Source: CAVVYA01 sp963752345
GTDB lineage: Bacteria > Pseudomonadota > Alphaproteobacteria > SMXQ01
Direction: 5' to 3'
Assembly (NCBI GenBank): GCA_963752345.1
Contig: CAVVYA010000017.1
Location: 372,001 to 436,000, forward strand
DNA length: 64,000 bases
Shown here: positions 1 through 9,228 of the stretch, one piece after another
Layout of the letters: every line of letters starts with the position of its first letter
How positions within the stretch are numbered: position 1 is the stretch's first letter
Made by a program: the position numbers and the translations under genes
The notes under the pieces: generated by a model
What the model was told of the DNA's origin: nothing
Seen by the model: only the letters and a program-made list of their open reading frames with translations
Databases searched by the model: none

Positions 1-1317
1 TCGACATCGTGCCGCACCGCAGGCGGATGAACGAGTCGCAGCCGGCCTGGACGAGAAGTTCAAGGACCCCGACGACCCGCTGCGGCTGGTCTTCGTCTGC
101 GCGATGTGGCTGACCGGCTTCGACGCGCCGAGCTGCTCGACGGTCTATCTCGACAAGCCGATGCGGAACCACACGCTGATGCAGACCATCGCGCGCGCGA
201 ACCGGGTGTTCCCCGGCAAGCACAGCGGCGTGATCGTGGACTACGCCAACGTCTTCGCGTCGCTGGAGAAGGCGCTGGCGATCTACGGCGCGGGCAAGGG
301 CGGCGCAGAATCCGGTGCAGGGACAAGCAGCAGCTGGTCGAGGAGCTGCGCGAGGCGGTGGCCGACGGCGACGGCGTTCTGCGCCAGCCACGGCGTGGAT
401 CTCGCGGCATCGAAGCGCTGCCGGCCGGCAGCACTGGAGCGGCTGCAGGCGATCGACGATGCGATCGACGCGCTGATCTCGCCGGACCCGCTGCGCCGCG
501 AGTTCTTCGGCCACGAGCGGCTGGTCGGCACGCTCTACCGCGCGGTGAAGCCCGACCCGGCGGCGCTGGAGTTCGCCGAGCGCGTGGCGTGCATCGCGGC
601 GATCGCCGCCGCCATCCGCGCCAAGCTGAATCCGAACCCGCCGGACATCTCGGCAGGTCATGGGGCAGATCAACGGGCTGCTCGACGAGTCCATCACCGG
701 CCTGGCGATCCGCGAGGCGGGACCGCCCGCGCATCGACCTGTCCAAGATCGACTTCGAGGCGCTGGCGAAGCGGTTCAAGGAGTCGAAGCACAAGAACAC
801 CGACCTGGAGGTGCTCAAGGCCGCGATCCGCGCCAAGCTGGAGAAGCTGATCCGGCTCAACCGCACCCGCGCCGACTTCGCCGAGAAGTTCGAGGCGCTG
901 ATCGAGAGCTACAACGCCGGCAGCCGGAACATCGAGGAGCTGTTCGAGGAGCTGCTGAAGCTGTCGCAACAGCCTGAACGAGGAGCAGCAGCGGCACGTC
1001 CGCGAGAACCTGACCGAGGAAGAGCTGGTCATCTTCGACATCCTCACGCGGCCGGCGCCCGAGCTCAGCACCGAGGAGCGCGCCGAGGTGAAGAAGGTCG
1101 CGCGCGACCTGTTGGACCGGCTCAAGGAATTGCTGGTGCTCAACTGGCGGCAGAAGGCTGCGGCGCGTTCTCAATTGAGATTGACCATCGAGGACGCGCT
1201 CGATGACGGGCTGCCGCGAGCCTACACGCCGGAGATGTATCGGGCAGAAGTGCGCCGCTGTTTTCGAGCACGTCTACGAGAGCTTATCCGGACAAGGGCG
1301 CGGGGATTTATGCGTGA
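1..1317 (+). pseudogene. hsdR: Type I restriction enzyme HsdR, C-terminal part (frame broken, 5' end outside window)
   Basis: C-terminal part of the ATP-dependent translocase/endonuclease subunit of a type I restriction system. The helicase motifs are visible near the left edge: MWLTGFDAP at about 104-130, then the arginine-finger-type segment QTIARANRVFPGK and IVDYANVF. The HsdR C-terminal helical domain follows in other frames: RLQAIDDAID near 430-460, DFEALAKRFKESKHKNTDLEV near 745-810, KVARDLLDRLKELLVLNW near 1090-1150, and the typical end FEHVYESY..GIYA with a stop at 1315-1317. At least five frame changes are needed, and those I could resolve are extra bases (for example near 310 and 381). 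HsdM and HsdS are not in the window. It is either a dying gene or an intact gene carrying sequence errors. Confidence 0.8.
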
Positions 1318-1500
1318 GCATCGGCTGGGGCCTAGACAAAGGACCGTGGGGGCAAGAATGGGGGCATCTGGCGGCCGAGCAGATCAGAAATGCCCATTAA
1401 ATCGGCTTTTTTTGAAGCTAACTTGAGGGCTGCCGGGCCCACCATCGCCATCCTTTTCGCAGGCTGTAACCCGTCGATCCGCAGGGAATCCGTGCCAGGG

Positions 1501-2046
1501 CTAGCCCTTCGTGCGGTTGCGAAACCAGGAAAAGGCATAGAAGTAGGCGAGCCACAGCGGAATGGAGAGGCCATAGAACCCCAGCGCGCGCCACGACCAC
1601 CAGTCGCCGGATGATCGGATCGCGATCACATTCGGGTGCCAGGAAAAGAGCTGCGAGCGCCAGCGAACCCACATCACCGTGACTTCGGCTTTTCGGTCCT
1701 TGGCCGTTATCGCGTCGTTGAAGACCCGCTCGCTGTTGCGCTTGAACCACCACCACGAGTCCTCGTTGACGAGCTCGAGGCCCTTGTCGGCTTTGTTGCG
1801 CATGTAGATGTATTGCACGTCTCGGGTGTTGCCACCGGCGTCGGGATCGCTGCGCCGCACCTCGGTGCCGCTGACGATGCCGGTGGTCCAGGTTGGCCGC
1901 GCATATTCCCAGCCGAACCAGAGCGGGATGCCCACCGCCAGCGCCGCAATCGCCGCCGCCACACCGCCCGTGCGCCACAGGACCACGGCAAACAGCACGA
2001 TTGCGATCAGCAGGACATAACCGACCGAGAACCAGATCTCGAGCAT
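1501..2046 (-). CDS. DUF1523-like membrane protein
   Basis: Predicted 181-residue inner-membrane protein. Two hydrophobic helices lie at residues about 5-25 and 30-48, followed by an extracytoplasmic domain with the patterns GIVSGTEVRRSD, RDVQYIYMRN, VNEDSWWWFKRNS and VMWVRWRSQLFSWHPN. A C-terminal membrane helix is followed by WFRNRTKG. The order 'GTEVRR / RDVQYI / NEDSWWWFK / GWR.. phenylalanine-rich' resembles the DUF1523 family of alphaproteobacteria, whose function is unknown. It stands alone on the minus strand between the hsdR remnant and a regulator on the plus strand. The start ATG at 2046 begins the first hydrophobic helix. Family assignment is from recall of motif order and is moderately certain. 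Confidence 0.6.
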   Translation of the reverse strand: MLEIWFSVGYVLLIAIVLFAVVLWRTGGVAAAIAALAVGIPLWFGWEYARPTWTTGIVSGTEVRRSDPDAGGNTRDVQYIYMRNKADKGLELVNEDSWWWFKRNSERVFNDAITAKDRKAEVTVMWVRWRSQLFSWHPNVIAIRSSGDWWSWRALGFYGLSIPLWLAYFYAFSWFRNRTKG

Positions 2047-2253
2047 AAGCGGCTTACCGTCAGTGGTTGGAAGGCGGGTGTTCGCCGTAGGCCAGTCTGC
2101 TGTCCGGGCCGGAAGCCGTCAAGCGCTACACGGGCTCGCAATTGGGAAGCCCTACGGTTCGGAAAGCGCGTCACACACAACGGGCCTTCGGCCGGCCTAG
2201 GTTTGTGCGATCTTAAACGATTGGAGAAGCCGAACGGCGCATATTACAGTGCG

Positions 2254-2745
2254 ATGAAACGGCACGCGCCGGGCGGCCGGCCGGAAACCGGCTCGCTCAG
2301 CGATGGATCCCTTACGCGGCTGATGACCACACGCACGCCGAAAAAACGCACCAAGCCCCTGGGCGATATCTATTTCGCCTTCGCCAATTGGCGCTCGGAG
2401 ATTCAGGCGACGACCAAGGTGCGCCGGAGCATTTTCTTTTTTCGCCGTTCGTTCGATCATTCGCTCGTCTGGATGCTCGTCATGCGCGGCTATTACGGCG
2501 GCCGCGCGCCGAGCGTGCGGGAATGCCTGGATGCGGCGAACTGCTCGCGCCTGACCACCCGCAAGCTGCTGGCCGATGCGGTGGCCAGGGGCTTTATCGA
2601 GATCCGCCCGGCGCCGGACGACCATCGCAAGCGGCTGGTGCATCCGGCACGCATCACCATCGCCGAATACGAGGCGATGGTGCGGCGCTATCTCGGATTG
2701 TGGGACACGCTGCTGAAGCAGAACCCGCTTCCGGCCAGGCGTTGA
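2254..2745 (+). CDS. MarR-like winged-helix transcriptional regulator
   Basis: 163-residue DNA-binding protein. The centre holds a winged helix: recognition helix around SVRECLDAANCSRLTTRKLL, then a wing with DDHRKRLVHPA, which matches the MarR-type D-x-R-x3-L wing. The N terminus is basic and probably disordered. The upstream frame is open without family similarity, so ATG 2254 or the internal ATG 2323 (MTTRTPKK) is the real start; I chose the first. It lies 154 bp before a TTT solute-binding protein and an amidohydrolase in the same direction and is a candidate regulator of them. The ligand is unknown. Confidence 0.6.
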   Translation: MKRHAPGGRPETGSLSDGSLTRLMTTRTPKKRTKPLGDIYFAFANWRSEIQATTKVRRSIFFFRRSFDHSLVWMLVMRGYYGGRAPSVRECLDAANCSRLTTRKLLADAVARGFIEIRPAPDDHRKRLVHPARITIAEYEAMVRRYLGLWDTLLKQNPLPARR

Positions 2746-2899
2746 CGGGCGCCGCTCCGGCGGCGCGTCAAGGCCGCCGAATCGGTCTATTTCTTGAACT
2801 TTTCTTCTCCCGCAAGGGGTGCGAGCCTTGCCGCAACGGCCGCCTCAGGCGGCGCGGTCGTGGCGCGGCAACAAGGAACGCGTTCAAGGGGAGGCGACG

Positions 2900-3919
2900 A
2901 TGACGATCCGAATGATGGTGATTCTGGCAACTTTGGCGGCTTTCGCGACCGGGCCGGCCGCGGCTCAGCCGGCCAGCGACATGTTCCGCGGCAAGAACGT
3001 CACGGTGTTTATCGGCTTCTCGCCCGGCGGCGGCTACGACGTTTACGCCCGTATGGTGGCGCGCCACATCGGCAAGTATCTGCCCGGCAGTCCCACGGTC
3101 GTCCCGCAGAACATGCCTGGCGCCGGCAGCCTGACGCTAGCCAACCATCTTTACAACGTGGCGCCCAAGGACGGCACCGCGTTCGGCAGCGTCGAGGGCG
3201 GTATTCTGTTCGAGGCGCTCTACGTCAAGGATTCGCCCATCAAGTTCGACCCGCAGAAATTCACCTGGGTGGGCGGCGTCAACCGCGAGGTCTCGACCTG
3301 CCAGGCGTGGAGTGCCTCGCCGGTGACCAAGTTCAGCGACGCCTTCGAAAAGACCATGACCGTCGGCGGCACCGGCCCGGGCGGCGATCCCTACCTGTTT
3401 CCCCGAATCCTCAATTCCGTGCTCGACACGAAGTTTAAGCTCGTATCGGGATATCCCGGCACGAACGAGATCTTTCTCGCCATGGAGCAGCGTGAGCTCG
3501 ACGGTATCTGCGGCTGGTATTGGTCGAGCGTGAAGGCGGTGAAGAACGACTGGCTCGAGCAGAAGAAAATCGTGCCGCTCGTCCAGCTCGCGCTGGAAAA
3601 GCACCCAAGTTTCCCGGACGTGCCGCTGGTGCTTGATTTCGCCAGAACGCCGGAGGACCGGCAGGTGCTGGAGATCACCTTCGCGCCGATGGGCATGGGA
3701 CGGCCTTATCTCGCGCCGCCGGGTCTGCCCGCCGACCGGCGTGACGCGCTACGCGCCGCGTTTGCCAGGACGATGAAAGACACGGCCCTGCTCGCCGAAG
3801 CGGAGAAATTGAAGCTCGAAATCAACCCCACGACCGGCGAGGACATCGAACGTGTCGTGGCCAAGATCTATGCCGCCCCGCAATCGGTGATCGACCGAGC
3901 CGCCGCCGCGCGAAAGTAG
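2900..3919 (+). CDS. TTT-family (TctC/Bug) periplasmic solute-binding protein
   Basis: 339-residue binding protein of the tripartite tricarboxylate transporter family. It has an N-terminal signal peptide (MTIRMMVILATLAAF..AAAQP), then the family opening FRGKNVTVFIGFSPGGGYDVYAR, the second ligand loop VVPQNMPGAGSLTLAN, APKDGTAFG and the C-terminal GMGRPYLAPPGLPADR. The conserved Asp of the PGGGYD loop, which helps fix the carboxylate ligand in Bug proteins, is present. A strong Shine-Dalgarno (ggggagg) at 2888-2894 supports ATG 2900. No TctA/TctB membrane genes are adjacent, so it is an orphan binding protein that may use the transporter at 50.5-52.5 kb or one elsewhere. It is followed after 50 bp by an amidohydrolase and is probably co-transcribed with it. 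Confidence 0.9.
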   Translation: MTIRMMVILATLAAFATGPAAAQPASDMFRGKNVTVFIGFSPGGGYDVYARMVARHIGKYLPGSPTVVPQNMPGAGSLTLANHLYNVAPKDGTAFGSVEGGILFEALYVKDSPIKFDPQKFTWVGGVNREVSTCQAWSASPVTKFSDAFEKTMTVGGTGPGGDPYLFPRILNSVLDTKFKLVSGYPGTNEIFLAMEQRELDGICGWYWSSVKAVKNDWLEQKKIVPLVQLALEKHPSFPDVPLVLDFARTPEDRQVLEITFAPMGMGRPYLAPPGLPADRRDALRAAFARTMKDTALLAEAEKLKLEINPTTGEDIERVVAKIYAAPQSVIDRAAAARK

Positions 3920-3969
3920 CCGCGGCACGTTGCGCAGGACCGAGAACAAGAAAGCAGGAGACGAGTTCG

Positions 3970-5013
3970 ATGAAGACGATAGACGCCGACGCCCACGTGC
4001 TCGAGACGCCTTACACATGGGAGTTCATGGAGGAGGCGGATCGCCGCTACACCCCGATGGTCGTGCGCCAAACCTCCGGCCGCGAGGTCAAGGGCAACGC
4101 CGGCAACGTTCATCAGGAATACTGGGTGGTCGATGGCCGGATCCAGCCCAAGGACGACAACGTCGGCATCAACACACCGGAGTCGGCCCGCGAGATGCGC
4201 GATATCGACGCCCGGCTCCGGCACATGGACGAGCTTCAGATCGACGTGCAGGTTCTCTACCCGACCTTCTTCCTGCGTCCCATCACGAAGAAGCCCGACG
4301 TGGAGCTCGCGCTTTGCAAAGGCTACAATCGTTGGCTCGCCGCGATCTGGCAGAAGGCGCCGGAGCGCATGCGGTGGGTCGCCATGGCGCCGTGCCTGTC
4401 CATGGACAAGGTGCGCGACGAGCTGCGCTGGGCCAAGGACCACGGCGCCTGCGGGCTCTACCTGCGGGGCCTGGAGGTCGATCGCCGACTGAGCGACTCC
4501 TATTTCCATCCGCTCTATGCCATGGCAGAGGAACTCGACCTGGCGATCTGCATCCATTCGGGAAATGGCAGTCACACGGTGCATGACTTTTTCGATGACG
4601 ATGCGTTCAACAAGTTCAAGCTCGCCGTGGTTGGCTCATTCCACTCCCTCGTGATGGACGGCACGCCGTCGCTGTTCCCCAAGGCGCGTTGGGGCTTCAT
4701 CGAAGTGAGTGCCCAGTGGATCCCCTACCTGTTCAATGATCTCGATCTGCGCTTCAAGCGCCGCGGTAAGCGCTTCCCCGCGGATCCGCTCAAGGCCAAC
4801 AACATGTATGTCGCCTGCCAGGTGACCGACGATTTACGCACCATCCTGCAATGCACCGGAGAGGACAATCTGGTGATCGGCACCGATTACGGCCATTCCG
4901 ACACCTCGACCCAGATCGAGGCCTTGCGAATGCTGCGCCAGAAGGGCGACATCGGACCCCGCATCATCGACAAAATCCTCGGAGACAACGCCCGCGCCCT
5001 TTACGGCCTGTAG
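3970..5013 (+). CDS. Amidohydrolase-2 family metal-dependent hydrolase/decarboxylase
   Basis: 347-residue TIM-barrel enzyme of the ACMSD-like amidohydrolase branch. Visible metal and active-site signatures are the N-terminal D-A-H-V (replacing HxH), CIHSGNGS near residue 197, GSFHSL near 220 and the C-terminal GTDYGHSD. Such enzymes hydrolyse or decarboxylate aromatic and ring-derived acids; the substrate here is unknown. It lies 50 bp downstream of a TTT solute-binding protein, suggesting a transport-catabolism pair. ATG 3970 follows aggagacgagttcg (Shine-Dalgarno AGGAG). The length is typical for the family. A second, different member (LigJ-like) is encoded at 27686-28702. Confidence 0.85.
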   Translation: MKTIDADAHVLETPYTWEFMEEADRRYTPMVVRQTSGREVKGNAGNVHQEYWVVDGRIQPKDDNVGINTPESAREMRDIDARLRHMDELQIDVQVLYPTFFLRPITKKPDVELALCKGYNRWLAAIWQKAPERMRWVAMAPCLSMDKVRDELRWAKDHGACGLYLRGLEVDRRLSDSYFHPLYAMAEELDLAICIHSGNGSHTVHDFFDDDAFNKFKLAVVGSFHSLVMDGTPSLFPKARWGFIEVSAQWIPYLFNDLDLRFKRRGKRFPADPLKANNMYVACQVTDDLRTILQCTGEDNLVIGTDYGHSDTSTQIEALRMLRQKGDIGPRIIDKILGDNARALYGL

Positions 5014-5195
5014 CCGCCGGTTACAGACGTTCGGCCGAGTCAGACGCTTCCGATCCGGGTAAGTTCAGCTGGGGGTCGGGTACGCCTGCCGCGTCCACCA
5101 CCCCCTTTCGGCTCGTCCGATGGAGTCGGGAGGCTCGCCGGACGCGCTACCCTCGTTCCCTGCAAACCCAGCTGAATGACCTGTCGGGCCCGCGA

Positions 5196-7598
5196 ATGTC
5201 ATTTGGCCCGGAAAGCCCGGCAAGCTACAAAACGTTGGCCACAGGTCTAACGGGGGCAGGGGAAGTCGTGACGGGATTGCCAAGTGCAAGGCGACGGGCA
5301 TGGTCGATCAAGGCCTTCGTCATTGCCCTCATTGCCCTGAGTTCGATACCGCTGATCGTTTTCATCGGCATCCTGATCTCCAACTTCATCGAGGAAGAGC
5401 GTTTGCGCTATCACAGCGCCGCACTCCAACTCGCCATCAGCACCGCGAATTCGCTCGATCGCGATCTCCAGGGGTTAATAGCGACGGGGCAAACCCTGGC
5501 CACGTCCCGCATGCTGGCGCTGAAAAACTATGAAGAGTTCTACAGGCAGGCGGCGAGCGTCAAGCAGATCACCGGCGTCGAAATTGTCTATAAGGAGGCC
5601 TCAGGCCAGCAGATCGTGAATACGCGGCTGCCCTGGGGCAGCGTCCTTCCAAGCGCGTTGCCGCCCGCTGACCGGCTCGCGCTCGAAACGAAAAAGCCCC
5701 AGGTTTCCGACCTTTTCATGGGCGCTTCGGCGGGGCGGCTGATCCTCAGCGTCAATATTCCCGTGATGGACGAGGGCAACGCCATAGGACTGGTCAATCT
5801 GGCGATCGAACCGGAGAGGTTTCTGCAGCTTCTCACCGCCGACGCCATACCGCAAGATTGGACATCATCCATCGTGGGACGCGACGACAGAATCATCGCG
5901 CGCTCGCTTCAGCACGAACGCTTCCTTGGGTCTCCGGCGTCCGAACAGCTGCGGCGCTTCGCGACGGGCGAGCACGGCATGTATGTCGGCCAGACTTTGG
6001 AGGGCACGCGCACTCTTTCCGCCTACGGCCGGTCGGCCCTGTCTGGTTGGCGCGTGGCCATCGGCGTGCCGCTATCCGTGGTCGAGGCGCCGGTGCTCGC
6101 ACACACGGTCAACCTATTAATTGCGAGTGCCGTGTCGTTCCTGGCGTCCCTGGCATTTGGCGCGTGGTTGGGCGGCCACCTCACGGGTTCCGTTCGCCGC
6201 CTCTCGGACTCTGCGCTGAAGATGGGCGATAACAGTTTCGATCCGCCATCACCCTCCCGCATCAAGGAAGTCAACGACGTCGGCGGGGCGCTGGCCGTGG
6301 CATCGGCGCAGCTGCGCGAGCGGGAGAATGTGCTGCGGTCATTCAATGAGAAACTCGAGCGGCAAGTCGATGAACGGACAGCCGAACTGGTGGAAAGCCA
6401 CCGCAAGCTGCTTGCCGAGGTCGCGCACCGCGAGACGGTCGAGGGTCAGCTTCGTCAGGCGCAAAAGATGGAGGCGATCGGCCAGCTCACCGGCGGTATC
6501 GCGCATGACTTCAACAATTTCCTGGCGATTATATACGGCAGCCTGGACATGATCCGGCGCCGGATCGAGCGCAGCGAATACGCCTCGCTCCACCGCTATC
6601 TCGATGCCGCAAAGGAGGGTAGCCAACGGGCCGCCACTTTCACCCAACGGCTGCTCGCGTTCTCGCGCCAGCAACCGCTCAAGCCCGAACCGATCAACGT
6701 CAATACCCTCGTCTCGGGCATGTCCGAGCTGATCGGGCATTCGATCGGCAAGCAGATTCGCATCGAGACCGTTCTGGCCGCCGGCATCTGGCTGACCCAT
6801 GCCGACCAGAATCAATTGGAGCAGAGCATTGTCAATCTGGCAGTCAACGCCCGTGATGCCATGCCCGACGGCGGAAAACTCACCATCGAAACGGCCAATT
6901 TCTACATCGACGAAAAGTACGTGAAGGAAAATCCGGCCGCCACGACCGGCCAGTTCGTCATGATCGCGATCACCGATACGGGAATCGGCATGTCGCCGGA
7001 GCAGATGGAAAAGGCTTTCGAGCCTTTCTTCACCACCAAGCCGGTCGGGCACGGCACCGGCCTGGGGCTGAGCCAGGTTTACGGCTTCGTCAGGCAGAGC
7101 GGCGGCCATGTGAAGATCTACAGCGAACTCGGGCACGGCAGCACGATCCGGATCTATCTTCCGAGGTTCTCCGGTGTCGTGCCGCATCAGGAACCGGTCG
7201 ATGCGCCGATCGTCGCGCCGCCAGCCGGCAAAGAAACCATCCTCGTCGTCGAAGATGAGGATGGCGTGCGGAAGCTGACGGTCGAAACAGTCAAGGAACT
7301 GGGCTACCGGGTGATCGAGGCGGCGGACGCCAAGGCCGCCTTGCGGGTCATCGATTCCGAGGAGATCGATCTGCTCTTTACCGATGTCGTCATGCCGGAG
7401 ATCAATGGCCGCAAGCTGGCGGAGGAGGCGCTCCGGCGTAAGCCCAAGCTCAAAGTGCTGTTCACCACCGGTTATACCAGGAACGCCGTGGTGCATAACG
7501 GCGTTCTCGATCCTGACGTCGATATGATCGGCAAGCCATTCACCATCGATGATCTCGCGGTCAAGCTGCGCGAGGTGTTGGACCGGGATGGAGAATAG
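5196..7598 (+). CDS. Hybrid sensor histidine kinase (cache-HAMP-HisKA-HATPase-REC)
   Basis: About 800 residues. Order: cytoplasmic start, first membrane helix near residues 38-62, a periplasmic double-cache-type sensor up to about 300, second membrane helix near 305-328, HAMP near 330-385, a coiled coil, then HisKA with the phosphorylated His in GGIAHDFNN near residue 437. HATPase_c follows with NAVNARDAMP, DTGIGM and GTGLGLS, then a C-terminal receiver from about residue 680 with LVVEDEDGV and LLFTDVVMP (phospho-acceptor Asp near 729) and a KPF lysine. The start is uncertain: ATG 5196, or GTG 5268 which has a better purine-rich leader (cagggg). It is a single gene, 182 bp after the amidohydrolase, with no separate response regulator beside it. 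Confidence 0.9.
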   Translation: MSFGPESPASYKTLATGLTGAGEVVTGLPSARRRAWSIKAFVIALIALSSIPLIVFIGILISNFIEEERLRYHSAALQLAISTANSLDRDLQGLIATGQTLATSRMLALKNYEEFYRQAASVKQITGVEIVYKEASGQQIVNTRLPWGSVLPSALPPADRLALETKKPQVSDLFMGASAGRLILSVNIPVMDEGNAIGLVNLAIEPERFLQLLTADAIPQDWTSSIVGRDDRIIARSLQHERFLGSPASEQLRRFATGEHGMYVGQTLEGTRTLSAYGRSALSGWRVAIGVPLSVVEAPVLAHTVNLLIASAVSFLASLAFGAWLGGHLTGSVRRLSDSALKMGDNSFDPPSPSRIKEVNDVGGALAVASAQLRERENVLRSFNEKLERQVDERTAELVESHRKLLAEVAHRETVEGQLRQAQKMEAIGQLTGGIAHDFNNFLAIIYGSLDMIRRRIERSEYASLHRYLDAAKEGSQRAATFTQRLLAFSRQQPLKPEPINVNTLVSGMSELIGHSIGKQIRIETVLAAGIWLTHADQNQLEQSIVNLAVNARDAMPDGGKLTIETANFYIDEKYVKENPAATTGQFVMIAITDTGIGMSPEQMEKAFEPFFTTKPVGHGTGLGLSQVYGFVRQSGGHVKIYSELGHGSTIRIYLPRFSGVVPHQEPVDAPIVAPPAGKETILVVEDEDGVRKLTVETVKELGYRVIEAADAKAALRVIDSEEIDLLFTDVVMPEINGRKLAEEALRRKPKLKVLFTTGYTRNAVVHNGVLDPDVDMIGKPFTIDDLAVKLREVLDRDGE

Positions 7599-8195
7599 GC
7601 GAGACGGATCCCTCTCCGCCGCCGTGATTTTGGGCATGGTCGCGGCTCCGGCGCCGGTTTGCCGTTCCATCTGGCGATTCGGCACGGGCGTTATTTCCGC
7701 GAGACCGCCACGCTGGGGTTTCGTTTTTTGGCCTCGCCCATGGTGCCGCGCTTCGCTGGGCGTGCCACGCAACTCAAATGCCGAGAGGTGGATGCGCCTT
7801 ACGGTGTCTGCTTTGCCTTCGCCGCGGCGTGCTACGCGTCCGCCTCGTCATCCGTGCCGGATTTGACGAATTTGTTGAAGCGGCTTTCCTGTCCACCGGC
7901 CGTCCGCTCCCGGTAGAGGAATTCCAGGCCGCGGTCATCGAAGATCTTGAAGAATGCGTCCCCTGAGATGCGCTCCAGCCGCTCGTCTCGTTAGATGATC
8001 TCGATCGCGTCCGCACAATCCGCGCATCGGAGCGGTCGTGCATTGACCGCTATCAACGAGTTCTTGGGGATGGCTGAAGATCCTTCGTGACGGCGTCAAG
8101 GTTCGCCACGCTGCCGCAATTCGTCTTCCGGCCGTCATCGTGCGCATTCCCTGCGCGGCAACGCCGCGAGCAGGAATTCCATGCGATGCGGACGG
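7599..8195. other. About 600 bp without a confident gene
   Basis: Between the hybrid kinase and the 2OG-Fe oxygenase gene no reading frame shows convincing protein character. The only coding-like stretch is the minus-strand fragment described at 7832-7990. No tRNA, terminator hairpin or repeat was recognised. Confidence 0.5.
7832..7990 (-). pseudogene. Possible small gene remnant without a start codon
   Basis: On the minus strand a 53-codon open stretch between a stop at 7991-7993 and a stop at 7832-7834 reads with normal amino-acid balance (contains SGDAFFKIFDDRGLEFLYRE and SRFNKFVKSG), unlike the arginine-rich shadows around it. It has no usable start. The preceding in-frame stretch reads RCADCADAIEII then a stop, with a CxxC pair. 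Given the insertion errors elsewhere in this window, a small zinc-ribbon-like protein broken by an extra base is possible. I do not recognise a family. Confidence 0.25.
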
Positions 8196-8801
8196 CTAGG
8201 GCGCGAGATTGAACGCGATGCTGATTCGTTCGTCGTCGACCTTGGAAGGCCGCACGCTGTGGCGCGTCCAACTGCGGAACAGCGTAATCTGCCCGGCGAC
8301 GGCGGCCACTTCGGCCTGTTGCATGTTGACGGGCCGCTGTTGAGTGACCCGCATGTTGATGAGCGAGTCGGCGAAGGGTGAGTGGATCAGAAGTCCGGGC
8401 GCGCCTTCCGGCACCTTGACGTAGTAGGCGCCGCTGATCACGCTGTTGGCATGCACGTGCGGTTCCTGTGAATGACCGCGGCCGTAGACGTTCAGCCAGC
8501 ATCCCTGGACGGTGAGCGGATGGTTGTCGATGTCGAGTGCCAGTTCACGGGCAAAGGCCGCGCCTTCGCGCGCCACGATGCGGATGAAATCCGCGAAGGC
8601 TGGCTCGCGCTCGAGCCGGTTGCGCCCGCGAATCGTGGTGTAGAGCTCGCAGCTCCAATTGAGCGGCGGCGTACCCGGATCTTCGCGCCGGATCGTGTCG
8701 ATAGCAGTCAGCAGATCCCGGTTCAGCTGCTCGGCTTCCGCAATCACCGTCCGCTTCACGACCGTTGGAAACAACAGCGTGACCTGCGACTCCATCGACA
8801 T
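8196..8801 (-). CDS. Putative 2OG-Fe(II) oxygenase (TIGR02466-like)
   Basis: 201-residue protein with a double-stranded beta-helix oxygenase pattern: WLNVYGRGHSQEPHVHANS supplies the H-x-H iron-binding pair near residues 120-126, ISGAYYVKVPEGAPGLLIHSPF is a typical following strand, and LFRSWTRHSVRPS contains the distal His and the Arg that would bind 2-oxoglutarate. The C-terminal ERISIAFNLAP matches the 'hypothetical 2OG-Fe oxygenase' group whose substrates are unknown. The longer frame upstream is basic junk, so ATG 8801 (MSMESQVTLLF) is the likely start. It is transcribed divergently from the YciE-like gene. Confidence 0.75.
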   Translation of the reverse strand: MSMESQVTLLFPTVVKRTVIAEAEQLNRDLLTAIDTIRREDPGTPPLNWSCELYTTIRGRNRLEREPAFADFIRIVAREGAAFARELALDIDNHPLTVQGCWLNVYGRGHSQEPHVHANSVISGAYYVKVPEGAPGLLIHSPFADSLINMRVTQQRPVNMQQAEVAAVAGQITLFRSWTRHSVRPSKVDDERISIAFNLAP

Positions 8802-9167
8802 GGCTGGCACCCCCGACCCGCGATCCTCGCCTGACACTAGCCCAAAGGTCCGTTGGGCTCTACCCCCGGTTTTGCGTCGTCCCGCCTGGCGGCGACAGAG
8901 CCGCTGACGAACTGTTAAAATCAAAAGCAGGTGGGCGCGCTCGGCGCATGATGCCCGGTGTGGTGTTGCTTCAGGCGTGGCGGAAGATCCGCGTCACGAA
9001 ACCGGCCGATTCAGCGAGGCAGCGACATATCAATTGGTCGACGGCCACAAGCTCACGCGCCGACCGCGTCCTTCAGAACGCGCTCGTCGAATGCCATTCG
9101 TCGCTCTCGTGGCGCTGCGTCCTTCGTGCATCTTTCCAAGTGCGGGGGAAATCATGCGCGATTGTCG

Positions 9168-9192
9168 GGAACCGCGCGTGTTCCATCGCGTT
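9168..9192 (+). promoter_or_regulatory. EcfG-type general stress promoter
   Basis: GGAAC at 9168-9172 and CGTT at 9189-9192 are separated by exactly 16 bases, a perfect match to the alphaproteobacterial general-stress consensus GGAAC-N16/17-CGTT. It ends 36 bp before the ATG of the YciE-like gene, a normal promoter distance. The rest of 8802-9228 shows nothing else recognisable. Activity is inferred, not shown. Confidence 0.75.
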
Positions 9193-9228
9193 GCTATGGC
9201 ATATCTCCCATTTTCAATAGGATGTGCC

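Noticed and set aside
6339..7772. 477-codon minus-strand open frame
   Set aside because: It is antisense to the HisKA-HATPase-REC part of the hybrid kinase and has no family features of its own.
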